DNA of 64,000 bases from Heterobilharzia americana (taxonomy: Eukaryota; Platyhelminthes; Trematoda; Strigeidida; Schistosomatidae), in NCBI GenBank assembly GCA_944470555.2, contig OX104128.1:62813257-62877256 (forward strand), read 5' to 3'. A program made the translations under genes and the position numbers. Shown here one piece after another: positions 49,711 to 62,848 of this stretch (its first letter is position 1; every line of letters begins with the position of its first letter). Below the pieces are notes generated by a model, which was given only the letters and a program-made list of their open reading frames with translations, searched no databases and had not been told where the DNA came from.

Positions 49711-52700
49711 CCGACCGACAGCTGCTACCTTGACGTAGTGGTAGCACCGCGTATCAAATGACCCAGTTATGCTGCTCTACCGCTTGCTGCCCCAAGGTCC
49801 TACCATGCCAGAAAGATCTGCTGGATAGTGGTAAGACGAAAGGTAGTTACCGTACCAGTGTAAATTAATACACTATGATGGAGTCTGAGGGCGAAGTCGT
49901 ACTGCTGCAAGCTCGATGGGGTGTGACAGCAGTAAGGTGTTTTCCTGCCATGACCAGCACGCTGAGGCTGCCCTCCCAATGGGAAGACGGGGGGCCGGTC
50001 AGACAAATATTTTTCTCGTTCAGATACCCCGAGAAAACCTAGCCTTCCACGGTGTGGGCAGCCGAGAAGTGTCGACCATCATCACAACTCTTTCAGCGCT
50101 CAAGTTCGCTCAAACCACTACCCACCTCCCTCATCCTTAATTCCTAATCTTTCTTCATGTCTCTCAGTTAACAATCCTACACCGTCTTCAATTGCTTTTA
50201 GCTCTGCAACTTTTGACAACAATCTGAGTCCACAGAACAGCAACCTTGGTCTCCTTAAACCACGCTCCAAATTACAAACTGAAGCCTGCGTCAAATTGAC
50301 CAACATGCTTCATTGGCCGAAACTCTGACAACTCAGACCATGGATGTGTGCCGTTTGTGGGACAAGCATGCAGAACCCAAGTGCCGTTATTTATACTTAA
50401 CCTCTATCTCGCAAAATTCACCCTTCAAGTTTCTGGAGATTCGATGGCTAGCTCTCGCAGTCTTGCATGTATATGCACAGCATTAAGCACTAGCGCAGAA
50501 AGCCCGCTACTAGACTGAATCCCAGTTGACAATCATCCATGCGTTGTCCAGCTGAAAGGCATAGTAAGAACTAAAAAGGATAGTGAAATGTCGTTGTCTC
50601 TTCGTAATCTCTTTCGCACCGACTGACTGCAGTTCGAATAAAACGAAGGATGAGTTCTACCGAAAACTGTCTAACCTTCTGAAAGCCAAACGTTCAGATG
50701 TGGTTGTTGTCGTAGGTGATTTCAATGCACAAGTGAGTAGGCTGAGTCAGACAGAAAGGCGCTTAGGTGGCACTTTCAGAAACCCGGCTGGGCGAACAGA
50801 TAACAGTGATCGCCTACTACAGTTGTGCTCAGATAACCGTTTATTTCTAGCTAGCACAAACTTCAGATATAAAGAAAGACTGTCTGACGTAGTGTCCACC
50901 AAGCTCAACTCAGTGATGGACACAGATAGACTACATGACTGTCAGTTATCTCTGGAGAGGGGCGTTGGAAGACTTCCACTAATTATGGAGTACGTGTTTG
51001 CATAGCGACCATACGTTATTCTGAGTGCCTATTTGTCTGGGTCTCAGTTGACTTAGAAAAACAACAACAATAAGACCGTTACGAGTGAAGGTCGACAGTG
51101 AGATCAATAAGGCCGCTTTCAGTGAGAAACAGGTTACCCAGTTATTGTAACAGAATACTATCCAGAATAAGCTTGTTCACATCTCCAGTCTGCCGTAAAA
51201 ACAGCGTTGAGGACCATAGCTGACTTTATGAGTGGTTAAAAAGTCAGTGGATCTCAGTAGCTTCTAAATTAATGGATGCACGCGAACGCAGTCCTGTAGG
51301 CTCTGAGTACAACGAGGAAGGAAAGCAACACAAATGTAGACTGACAAAAATTCTATGCAATGACTGCGAAAAGTGGTGGGCAGCGAGGGCTAAAGAGATG
51401 GAAAAGGCAACGGCGATCGGTAACAACAGACAATCAGACTTACTAAGGAATCTGGGGTGAAAATGTCAACGGTTAGTGAGACTATAGCAGAGAAGGATGG
51501 GTCGGCGATTCACTAACAAGGGAGACAACTGGAGCGACGGGTGGAATAAATCGAGGAACAGTTCAACCGGTCTGCAGATACTATTGCGTTGCCTGCTATT
51601 CAGTCGGATCCTGAATGAAACATTGAGATAGGCCCCCCAAAACCTGCAGAAGTCAAGCAATAGGTAACTTGAAACGAGGAAGGGCATCAGGATGAGACGG
51701 ACTAGTTCCTGGTGTATATAAGGACAGTGGTAGAGTGATTTTAATCAGGTTAACTGGGGTGTTAACTAGTGTATATGAGTCAAATATGACCCCCTCTGTC
51801 TATACTCAAACACTCATTATCCCAGTCTTCAAGAAAGGTGGCAAGTCTTGTGATAATCACAGATAAATCAGACTGACATAGTGTCTAAGATTCTACGTCC
51901 TAAAACCATTAGGATCATGAGTGGAGTTCGGGAACAACACACTCAAGAAAACCAGGAAGGCTTCAGACATAGTCGTGGGTGCATCGACCAAGTATTCACA
52001 CTCCGCCAGGTTCTGGAACACAGGCACGCTTACCCACGCCCAACAATGGCTTCATTACTTGACCTGAAGGCGGTATTCGACCCTGTCGATCGAGAAGTCT
52101 TATAGCAGTGTCTCTCACTGGAAGGGCGACCGAATAAGTACATCACCAATGGGCGTGTTAGAACCTATGGTGAGATGTCGGGTGAGCTGCATACGTCAAG
52201 TGATCTCCGTTCAGGATGTCCACTTTCTCCCTTCTTATTCAATTTAATCCTAGACCTTCTTATGGAGGTTTTCCTATCATCGTCCGATTACACAGGGGTT
52301 GACTTAATCACAGAAAATTTTTAGGTGGACCTAGAATATACAGATCACATAGTCCTGTTAAGTGAAGAGGCTGACAAGGAGCAGAGTCTTCTGGTCACAT
52401 TGAGTGACAATTTGAAAATGTTTAGGATGCGTTTCTCACCATCCAAATGCAAATTGTTGCTCCAGCACTGGTCTTCAACGGTGCCTCGCATAACGATAGA
52501 GAGTGAAGTGGTTAGCTTCTACCAACTTACTCCATCTATGGCGCCATCGTGATATCTGATTGTCTACTAAAGTTCGAGTGTACTGTGCATCAGTCGACTC
52601 TCTTCTAATGTATGGCTGTGAAACATGGAAATTAAAAACATGAGAAGACTTCGGGTATTTGATAAACGCCACCTTAGCAGTATAGGTCGTGTTTTGTGAG

Positions 52701-52950
52701 ATTAAAAAGTGAGTAACGCAGAAATCAGGAGTAGAGATCTAGGCAGAAGAGATGTGTCAATTGATGTGGTTGTGAACTTTCATCGACTGAGATGGCTGGG
52801 ACATGTCTATGTATGTCTAACTACCATCTGCCTCGTCGCACCATATTAGCTGAAGCTTAGGTTGGAAAAAGACTCGGGGTCCCCAGACCAAAATATAGCA
52901 TCAATCCATGAAGTTGTTGACCGCTGTCTTGAGCCATTTAGGGAAGGGAT
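49711..52950 (+). mobile_element. SR3/Perere-like element with 5' leader, degenerate
   Basis: It starts CGACCGACAGCTGCTACC, as does the copy at 58.39 kb. A non-coding or ORF1-like leader reaches 50340. The endonuclease follows: MDVCRLW-like start, then SFAPTDCSSNKTKDEFYRKL, DVVVVVGDFNAQVSRLSQTE and RTDNSDRLLQLCSDNRLFLA (50640-50870). The RT gives GFRHSRGCIDQVFTLRQVLE, SLLDLKAVFDPVDREVL (51960-52103), SGCPLSPFLFN-like, DLEYTDHIVLLSEEADKEQS (YADD replaced by YTDH, 52325-52385), then the C-terminal tail to about 52950. The 3' UTR is cut short. Frameshifts and stops throughout; the altered catalytic box alone would abolish RT activity. Confidence 0.82.
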
Positions 52951-54299
52951 AAATGAATGGCCTTATTAAGAGATTTATGCTGATAAGATAAACACCGGGG
53001 TTTTAGTAATAATGATGAAATCTAGCCTTCACTTAAAGATTTGTGTACTGATTATGTGATCGTTAGTGATCCTACCTGGTTGATTAAACTTTGATAGGTA
53101 AAGAAAAATTCAAAGCTGTAACCGACTAGGGAGAATTCGGATACTAAAAGCCGATAAGTCTCAACTCCACAGTAACAAAAGTTCACATTATTCCAAGTGA
53201 TGCGAGATGTAATATTTTTCATAGAAACTGTGGAATGAGAGAAAATACCAATTTCACGAGGTTTAAGTTCTTTTCCCAAGGAGTTGCACCAAATTCAGCT
53301 GACAAGACAACACGTCCTCCCAAGGGGGAAACTTGTGGGTAAACGAAATTGTAACACCGAATAAACTAGCCATCTCCGGTTACATGATTTGCAATTCTAA
53401 CTGCAGATATACATTTAAAAATTACATGATTACGATTTGCTATACTCCTCACGGTTATAATACCAACACATGCATCTATACTTCTCAAAGCTTATGAGTC
53501 AATAACTGAAAGGAAAACAAGGTGGGAAATCCGTAACCCTTTTACTTCCAGTTTTGGTCTTGATCTACGACTACACAAATCTCAAATATAGGGTGCAAAA
53601 TGACGAATATGTTTTAGTTAGTTGACTAGTTCTTTCCAACGATAATGAGCAGATCAGAAGAAATCTAGTGATGATTACCGAATAATATTATCAAGTAGCA
53701 ACTCATCAAAATATCTCTTCAAATAAACCAATCAGATCTCATATTATCACTGTGATCAGTATCTTGATAGATTTCAAAGCAATTAATAAGTCTTAAAACA
53801 ATTTATAGTGATTCTTTGTTGAAAATTTTATGAACGAATACACATTGACTTGAGTATATCCACTCTCCAGACACGTTTTTGAGGGTAGTTCTGCTCGATA
53901 CCGGGGAAACTTGGTCTTTTCAATCTGAGGATTTTTGATGACTCCGCGTGTTCAATCACCGTTGCGACCGTCAGCTGGCCCACATATGATGGAAATAAAT
54001 GTAAATTGGTCTCGAGGTTAGGAAGTCAGAATTTGGACGTACAGATAGAGAGATGATATCGACACGTGATGTCCTATTACCATAAAACGGTCCAAGTTAC
54101 CACACTAAAGAGGCGGAGACTGACAACTGGGATCCAACCAAGAAGTGCACCTTTTATCTTCACACATAATCCTAAATCTACACCTGCAAGACCGTGAAAA
54201 CTAGCCATCGAATCTCTAGGAACTCAAAGGTTAGATTTTGTGGAGGAATAAATTATAGATAGTATCTACGGTAACATGTGAAGGAAGATTAGAAGTTGA
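52951..54299. other. Mostly unassigned, traces of an unclassified repeat
   Basis: 53870-54250 resembles 25.79-25.88 kb in part. Otherwise nothing recognised. Confidence 0.3.
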
Positions 54300-55440
54300 G
54301 GATTTTGAAGGTGGATACTGATCTGAAGTGAACTGAGTGTTGACAGAGTTATGACGGCCATCGACACTCCCCAGCAGCCTACTCCGTGAAAGGTTACTTC
54401 ATCTTGAGGTACCTAAAATAGAAGGGTTAGTGCATGACCGCACAGCCTAGGGGACATCTGCTTGAGATCGGTCACACACGGCCTTATTAGAAGTTTGAAA
54501 TTTAAGTTTGTCAGTCTGAGAAACATAGTGCCTAAGATTCCAGGTTCGATTGTCATCAGACGCCTAAATGAAGCTCTGGAAGATCAAAACCCGAGAAAAC
54601 TAGACAGGTTTCACAGGTGATCATGGTTGTATCTTCTAGATATTTACCCTCATCAGATCAGGAAACAGATACACACTTTACTGGTGCCTGAAACTGGTTG
54701 CATGTCTTGACCTGAAGGCGACATTTATCTATGTTGACCTAGAGGTCTTATAACAGTGTGTCTTACTGAAACACGTGTCGAGTAAGTGCATCATTCTGCT
54801 GAAGGCCCAATATTCACAAGCACATGGACATGCTAAAGCCTGTAGCGAGGCATCAAGTTGGTTGGATATATTTACTGGTGTCAGGCAGGGATGTTCAATC
54901 TCTCCATTCTCTTTTTCTTTTTCATAAACGTGTTTATGGTGAGCTTTTTTGTCTCATCAAACTTTACAGAGATCGGTTTCCTTGCAGAAGACTTTTTATT
55001 CAACTTTAAGTACGAAGGCTACACAGTCCCGTTAGGTGAGTATGTCAATGAAATAGGCTCTACAAAGCGTTAATCGACAAATTCAGAATATTTTGGAAGC
55101 GCTTTCCACCTTTCGAATGCAAATTTGTTGACTGCAGACTGGTAAATGTAAATGCATCCCGTGCATATGATTAAAGTGGTCGAACGTCTCCACCACCTCT
55201 CACTAATGTGAAAAGTAAGTTCGGCCACGATAAGTTCGTGATATTTAGTCTTGACAGGAGTGCAGATGCATTTAACGCCTTATATTTATATTTACATAAT
55301 ATAATTCTTCACTGTTAAATTCCCTTCCCCTTACTTATATGCCTTTCTACTTTTTATTTTCATCTTGCTGCCTTGTATCTTATAATGTGCTAAGGTGAGG
55401 TTTGGCTACTTGAAAAGCTACCTAGTGATGTCAGATTCTA
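54300..55440 (+). pseudogene. SR3/Perere-like RT fragment
   Basis: Shifting frames give QVGWIYLLVSGRDVQSLHSL (expected VRQGCPLSP), INVFMVSFFVSSNFTEIGFL, then FNFKYEGY, a PFECKFVDC-like block and the 3' UTR CTTATAATGTGCTAAGGTGA. The first 350 bp (54.3-54.7) resemble 62.12-62.35 kb and 28.7-28.99 kb. Confidence 0.6.
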
Positions 55441-56869
55441 ACTTTTACACGGTATTGAAAGACATTGCTATAAGTTGTCAACGAGCAGAGCTCATATATG
55501 GCGCCAAAAACTATAGCCTGTAAGGCACAGTTCTTGACTAATTTGCATACATAGTAAACGACATGAAGCAGATTGGTAGTCTTACTGCCACCAAAAACAG
55601 TATGAGTTTACATCTCAATCGACATGCTTAAGAACCAACAGCCCGATAGTACTTAATTCATTACCTACGCTTCGTTGTTGAGATTAACTCTATAAAATAA
55701 AACTTAATTTTCGACTTAACTGACATAATACTCACTTTAAACACATGGTGATCTGAAAGGGATTGAACAAATTCGCATGACCAAGAGTTATTAGGGCTGC
55801 TGAATGATTCAAACGAAAAGCTGGAATAGTCGCGCTGCGGAGAAAAATCGGACTCTTTTTTCACACTGTAAAATCAAGTAGTTCCAAGCATTAAAACATT
55901 TATGAATACAGTATAATATAGGGAAGAAGAGTTCTGCAGATTCACAATAATTTCAAGCAAACCCCTTCCAGTTTGACACTGATTCACGTTTTTATAGTAG
56001 GATGGAAACGTGTCGAGATTAGAAAGTGAAGAAATGGAGTGGAAATGGTCACAATGATTATGAGAGTTTAGTGAGATCCTAAGTTAGGGCGAAACCCGAA
56101 CCAACAATAGTAAGAGGGTGGCTGGCTTAGAAAACAATAGACGAGGTGAATTTTAGAACTCCTACTCATATTCTCTTTACGTATTAAGAACCAGATGTTT
56201 ATGAATTTCTTAAAAAAGTAATTTAGTCACTAAGTGCTAGTTTTTATAGTATGATGTAAAGACCAACATTAATATCCAGTCACTTAATACTTGGTGAGCA
56301 AAGCGAAGTTCACACCGATCACCAAGCAGCAAAAAGCCAGAAAACTTAACCAGTGGGCGACCTTCCTACTTCTACGCGTAATATTAAACTGCAGCACCTC
56401 ACTGCTACAACCTAGTTTCGTCTCTTGCCTTGCCTTCCCTACCTGCTTGTCACCAACATTGAGCCCCTTACAGCTTCCTCAACTTATCAATCTGACTATT
56501 GCTAGTCAAGTCAACAAGACACCATTCCTAGTTTACAAAAACCATGCTGTGGATTTTACATTAGAGCCAGAACCCTATATGGGATAGGAAAACAGACTTC
56601 AATTGCCAAAACTGGCATTCCGGATAATGAATGTATGCCATGCTTTTAAAAGATGTGTGTCAAATGCAAGTATGGTTATTCACTTAAGGAGTATCCAGAG
56701 ATTTGATAGCTTTTTCGTGTGGACTTGCTGGTCTATGTATTGGAAAAGAAACGCACTGTTCGACTAGATAGCCGTCTGTGTGCTGGTCTAGCAGAATGGA
56801 TGCGTAAGAACTTCAAAATATCGAGACACTCGTCGATACCCATTCCTTATCTACGTTAATGTACGAACT
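55441..56869. other. Unassigned stretch
   Basis: One plus frame, 56291-56587 (98 codons, with TPITKQQKARKLNQWATFLL and a leucine/proline-rich middle), is unrecognised. No splice or repeat evidence. Confidence 0.3.
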
Positions 56870-58385
56870 GCAGTTCGGAAGATGCATAGGACTACTTTGA
56901 CTAAAAATTTCAAAGTAAAATGTTCAAAAATAGCTACAATAGCGGGCGGTTTCAATGCTTAAGCAAGCAAGCTGAACCAACTTCTAAAATAGTGAGAGAT
57001 ATCGTGTCACTTGAGGTCCTCCAGCATCAGGTTAATGATGAGCAAAGACAGGTTATATCGCGATAGAGTTTGCGAAGGATTGTCGCTTTTCGAGGTACGT
57101 GGTGGGACTCTGATCACGCGTCGGTACGCACATGTGTACATTTGTACCTGAATGTACGCAATGAATAAACAGAAGTGAAGTGCCTGTATGCTCAACATAT
57201 AAATGATAACGTCAAGTGTGTATTTAAGGAAGAGATAGCTAGCCATTTATCTGAACATGGTAGAGATTCTCTTCTGTATGAAACCTGGAGTAATATTCCA
57301 TCCGCTGTTAAAAATCAGTGATACAGATAGTCAGTAACCTAGAACCAAAGGTTAGCAAAAGCCAACAAATTTCCGCAACCTCATCCGAACTGATTGGTGA
57401 GAGAAAAACCATTTCAGAAAGTTCTGACCCTGATGAGGGGCAAAAGGAACCTAAATGTAAATTGACTAAGAGTCTTCTTAACGACCATGAAGCAGTGGTA
57501 TGCGGCGAAAGCGAAAAAGATGAAGAAAGTATCAACATCAGGCAATACTCGACAATTACTTAAGCCTTTTTAGGGGACGATCAAGAAGATGATGATCAGT
57601 GAAACTATTACCAAAAACCAACTGACAGGCAGTTCGAACGCGAATGAAACGTATATGTTCATCCTACAACTCTTCTTGAAGTTCAGAACTATGTTCCAAA
57701 CATGGACTGATGCAAAGGACCAGGAACTGATGATTTACCGCTGGAGGATTTTAGAGATGGGAAAGAAAAATACTTAGTAAATCAACCGAAATACCAATCA
57801 GGGTATGAGAATCAGACGTAGTCCCTTCAAACTGATCTAGATCGCTGATTATTTCAGTCTTCTGAGAAAGAAGAGGAGTCATCCTATGGTAACCACATCG
57901 CGCCTAAAATACTATGATTCATAGTCACTTGATACCCAAATGGAACTTAGATGCAGCAAACGAAGCAGGCTCCATGTCCAAATGAAGATGTATCGAATGC
58001 CTTCATCCTTTGACAGACATTGTAAAATATGCACAACTACCAGCGTCCGACACTTGCCATATTTCTTTGCCTGAAGACGACATTCATCTCTGTTGATCGA
58101 GAGGTAGTATCCGTTAAAGGAGTACCGAGCAAGCATGCAGTAGTAGTCAAGGTTCTCGACTCGAAATCACACAGTCGTATAAAGGCTTATGTAGAGTTGT
58201 CATCTGAAGTAATGAGGAGCATTAGTGTACACCAAGCATATCCGCTTTCGACAATCCTCAGTGACCTTGGTCGTAAGCGTGTAGGTAGATTAAACCCAAA
58301 GTATCTCCGACTTCTCAAGAACTGACTTACTTTCCAGAGAGCACCTGACTGACTTACACTGTACGAGTGACATAATTCTGTTAGA
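56870..58385 (+). pseudogene. SR3/Perere-like EN-RT remnant
   Basis: Plus-strand remnants in order: GGFNA.ASKLNQ (from [12 protein letters not shown]), DNVKCVFKEEIASHLSEHGR, LKTTFISVDREVVSVKGVPS (from [13 protein letters not shown]), AYPLSTILS and ILLDEDVNEIS. It stops exactly where the 5' leader of the next element starts. Confidence 0.65.
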
Positions 58386-61300
58386 CGAAGACGTAAACGA
58401 AATCTCGGCCGATAGCTGCTACGTCGAGTTTACATATCACAGTAACTAAACGAGCTACAATGGCTGGAACGCTTGTTACCTCGAGGTCCTACCATCCCAG
58501 AAAGGTCTGTTGGATAGGGGTAAAATAAAAAGAAATTACCGGTGCAGTGTAAATTAATACATTATGATGGGGGTCCGAAGGCGAAGGTGTACTGTTGCTA
58601 GCTGAATGGTGTGTGACAGCGGTAAGGCATTTCTCTTCAATGACCAGTGGTGCCGTACTGATGTTACTTCCCAAAAGGGAAGAGAGGGTTAGAAAAGTTG
58701 GTCCTGAAAATAACACACTCCAGTCCGGTCCCTGCATGCCAACGATTGAAACAGAGATTCATAGTCGAATTCAAAAACGAAAAAATAAAATCTCCAAATT
58801 ACCAAAACGCCGTGTTTGGAAAGCCTCAAACAGATGTCCCATGGGCTCTGCGGTCACATAAATCGTTTTCTCTTTCAGGTACCTTAAGAAGAAATAGCCT
58901 TCAACACCGTGGGTAGTCGAGAAGTGTCAACTGCAAACAGGCTTTCAGTAGTACATAAGAACTAATCAAACATAACATATCCCAATAAATTACATATCCT
59001 CCTTCGCCTTCACCTCCTCATACTAATGTTTAACCTCTTACTCCCTACCCAATCACTCGCTCTGCAATCATTGCCAACGATCAAAGCCATCAAAACCTCA
59101 TTCCTAGTCCCCGCCATCGATTTCATGTGGGAGCTTTCAACGTCTGAAGACTATGCCAAACCGGACAGCAGGCATCGCTCACCAAAACTGTGGAATCTTT
59201 AACCATGGATGTAAACTGTGTTTCTGAGACACACATACGGGACCCGAGTGTAGTTATTAAGTTGACCTCACCTGACTACTTCGATGAAGCTTCAAAATTC
59301 ACCATACGAGTATATGGAGACCCAATTGCCAGCTCTCATGGAGTTGCTGGTGTAGGTATAACAGAGTTGTAGGGGAGAAAGTGCACTTCTCAACTGCATA
59401 CCAGTTAATAGACGTCTATATGCTTTCCGAATGAATGGATCTGTAAGGACTATGGAAGGTCGTGAAACTAGGTGATGCTTATTCATAATCTCCGCCTACT
59501 CACAAATTCTGAGAACCTGTCAGCTATGCTACAGAAAGCGAAACGTTCAGATGTAGTCATAATGTCACGTGACTTCAACGCTCAAGTAGGGAAGCTGAGC
59601 CAATCGGGAAGCCAGGTATCTTGGGGGTATCTACGGAATCCTATGCCAACGAACCGACAACAGTGGTTGTCTGTTGCAATTTCGTTCCGACAATCAACTG
59701 TTCCCAACCAACTCTAACACTAGGCATAAGGAGAGACACTGTCTCACATAGTGTGCGACGAATTCAAACTAACGATGGACATAGACAGATCACATTGATA
59801 CAAGTCATCGTTGCAGAGGATCGATGGAGGATTGCTGCTCTTTCTGGAGGACTTATTAGCACCCCGACCACACGCTGGTACGGGCTCATACATGTCTGGC
59901 TCTCAGCGATGCTTCAGTCACCCAACATCCAGCCTCAACCTGAATGGAACTTAGATGTCGGTCCTCCAAGTATCCTTGAAGTTGAGGGGCGTATCGAACC
60001 TGCGATGATACAAAGCAGCATGACCTGATACTTTGCGACCAAACGTTTTCAAGGATGGAGGTAGGAAATCGCTAACTAAAGTACCAGAGGTAGTGCATAT
60101 AAATAAGAGGTAGTGCCGTCAGACTGGTCTACTTCACTGATCATCCCAGTCTTTAAGGAGAGAATGAATTATTCTTGTGACAACCAAAGGAATTAGTTTG
60201 ACTAATGTCCGGTCCAAGATCCTAAGATCCATAGTTATCACACGCCAAGTTGGAGCTCGAGAACAGCAAAATCAAGAAAACCAGGCACGTTTCAGACCTC
60301 AACGAGGATACATCCATCATATTTTTACCCAACGACAGGTTCTGGATCACAGACAAATAAACCGTCCAGTAGTCAACACTTGCCATATTTCCTGACCTGA
60401 AGGCGGTATTTGACTTTGTCGACCAAGCACCAAGCAAGTAGACAATGCTTATCAAAGCGAATATAGGAGTAAGACTTGAGCACTGGGGTCGATTTTAATT
60501 CCACTTTAGTCTGTTTATCAGAAATGTCACAATGAAACAGTACCATTTACCAGACAATGTTCTGGATATAGTTTATTGACCAACATACATATCAGGTAAC
60601 TCCATAACTTTGGGACAGAGTTTGTATAGTCCTAATTTTCTCTTCTTTTTTGTGACAATAGTATTAGGATTTTCTATATACCTGGGACAGGTGCAGAATC
60701 ATTCCCACACGTCCCAGATATGTAGAAAAATATATTACTCTCGTTACAAAGAAGAGAAAATTAGGACTATACAAACTCTGTCTCAAAGTTATGGAGCTAC
60801 CTGGTGTGAATATGGACAATAAATTGTGTCCAAAACATTATCTGGTTTATGATACTGTTTCAATATGTGACATTTCTAATAAACAAATTAAAATGGCTTA
60901 TCAAAGCTCTCAACTCTGACTCACCCAGCCATAACAGGGCTTATGGAGAGTCGTCACGTGAACAGACGACAACTAGTGCTGTCCACTTAGGATGTCCAAG
61001 GTCACCGTTCCTATTTAACTTCTTCATAAGCGTACTAATGGACACAAACTTAATTACCTTTGACTTCACAGGGACTGACCTGCTCCCTGGTTGACTTGGA
61101 GTGTGCAGACGATATTGTTCTGTTAAGTGAAGATGCTGACAAAATGCGGGGTCTTCTGAACGCGTTGAGCAGAAGTTTGAATATGCTTTGCATGCATTTC
61201 GCTAGCACCTGTCAGATGTAAGATGATGCTCCAGAACTGATACAATGCAAGTACTCCCACTTTAACGATAGGGAGTGAAGTAATGGCATACGTCGATCAC

Positions 61301-62105
61301 TTCACTTACTTGGTGAGTTGCATCAACCCGAACGGGTTGGTTGCTGACGAAATCTCAACTAGGATACAAAAGGTCCATCGGGCATTTGACAACTTGAGTC
61401 ACATGTGGCACCGACTGGTGAACTATCCGACCATCTATCAAACGACTACACTGGGCTGCAGTCCGTTCCGTCTCGTGAGACATGGCCGTAGAAGACATAA
61501 AACGACTACAGAGTTTTGATTATAGTTGTATTCGTAACATTGCTCCCATTTGGTGGAGTCATCATGTGAACAAAGTTGATGTCAGGCGAAGAGTACTAGG
61601 TAAGTTAGGTAATTTAGTTGATGAGGTTGTGAATCTTCGACTGGACTGAGATGGCTTGGATATGTATTGTGCATGCCAATCCACCGCCTACCTCAATATA
61701 CTATGCTAGGGGAAGCCGGATTAGGTTGGAAGAGGGTTCAGGATAACCACACCAAGACGTGACACCACTCGATGAAGTCTTTTACTGTTGGTCTGAACCA
61801 TGTAGGGAGACCTAAACTGCTGGGTTGGCGTCTTCGAGACGAAAGGAATCAGTGATTGAGAACGCTTGGTGATGTGGCTGAAAATCGGTCACAATGGCGC
61901 AGTTATATTCATTTCTTGACATCTTCTAAAGCTTAAATATTCAGAATAGCCTTCATCTTTAAATTGTTGATACTCTCTCACAACTTTGTCTACCATGATA
62001 CCACTCTTCTTTTATCTACTTGTTCTCTGTGTACTACTGTGAAGTGTGGCAACTTGAGCCGATGGACCTGTATGCGAGGTTCTGCGTTGATTTTGTGAAT
62101 CAGTC
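58386..62105 (+). mobile_element. SR3/Perere-like element, interrupted by a foldback element
   Basis: It starts CGGCCGATAGCTGCTACG and shares its leader (to about 59150) with the 49.71 kb copy. Endonuclease: MDVNCVSETHIRDPSVVIKL (59205), [20 protein letters not shown] (59550-59610). RT: FRPQRGYIHHIFTQRQVLDH (60290-60350), LKAVFDFVDQ; then the foldback insert (60512-60884); then LNSDSPSHNRAYGESSREQT, GCPRSPFLFNFFISVLMDTN, LECADDIVLLSEDADKMRGL (CADD for YADD), VDHFTYLVSCINPNGLVADE, and the C-terminal tail to 61925. The 3' UTR ends near 62105. Frames are broken. Confidence 0.8.
60512..60884. repeat. 373-bp foldback (MITE-like) element inside the RT
   Basis: The termini are inverted: TGTTTATCAGAAATGTCACA on the left, and the inverse of the right end, TGTTTATTAGAAATGTCACA. 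Pairing continues inward through TTTGGGACAGAGTTTGTATA to a small centre near 60700 where CCTGGGAC and GTCCCAG also pair, so almost the whole element is one hairpin. No coding capacity, and no clear TSD. It splits the RT region of the surrounding element. Confidence 0.85.
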
Positions 62106-62119
62106 AGCCATATAGTGAC

Positions 62120-62560
62120 TAAGTTTCCAGGTTTGATAGTCATCAGACGTTCAGGTAAAGCCCTGAAACGATGAAACCCGAGACATCTAGACAGGTTTCA
62201 GAGCTGGTTATGGCTGTATCTTCTAGACACTCACTATCTGTCAGATTTTGAAGTACAGACATACTTACCGGTGCTTGAAGCTAGTTGTATTTATTGGTCT
62301 AAAGGCGATATTTGTCTCCCCAAATGGAAAAGTCTTATAGAAGTGTGTCTCACTGAGACGGGTATCGAGTAAGTTCATCACTCTGCTAAAGGCTCCATAT
62401 CCAAACACATAAAGGTTGAAGCCTATGATTAGGTATCAATTCAGCTACATATGCCGTGGTGCCCAACGAGGATACTCACTTTCTTTACTTTTTTCATTCA
62501 CTAATTTTCCATATTTGGATTCAGGTCCCTTTTCACCTTAAGAAAATCTAAGTGATAAAC
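62120..62560 (+). pseudogene. Short SR3/Perere-like RT fragment
   Basis: It resembles 54.53-54.90 kb over several blocks (CATCAGACG, AAACCCGAGA, CTAGACAGGTTTCA, GTATCTTCTAGA) and includes a worn LKAIFVS...KSYRSVSH segment. Beyond 62560 no similarity was seen. Confidence 0.55.
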
Positions 62561-62739
62561 GTTATACCTGCTTCAAGGTGGCGATAAAAAACAATTCTGA
62601 CAAATATATGACTGCACAACCGAAGGAAGAGGTTACTGAAGACATGTTTTCTTTTAAACATAAATGCACAATGAGGGTGACCGTAATTCCATTAGAAGCC
62701 TGTCCCAACTGTTTTCAATCTAAAAAGTAGAAATGCACC

Positions 62740-62848
62740 AGGCAACCACGCGTATTTTATGAGGTAGGCAATAAATCTTAACGATTGTGTGAGGATCAAC
62801 GATAAACGGGTGAAGGTCACATCCATAGACCCATGAGCCACATCTACA
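62740..62848 (-). repeat. tRNA-derived SINE (family C), worn
   Basis: The minus strand has TGTGGCTCATGGGTCTATGG (A-box region) and ends near GGTTGCCTGGTGC. It is the most diverged of the five copies. Confidence 0.45.
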
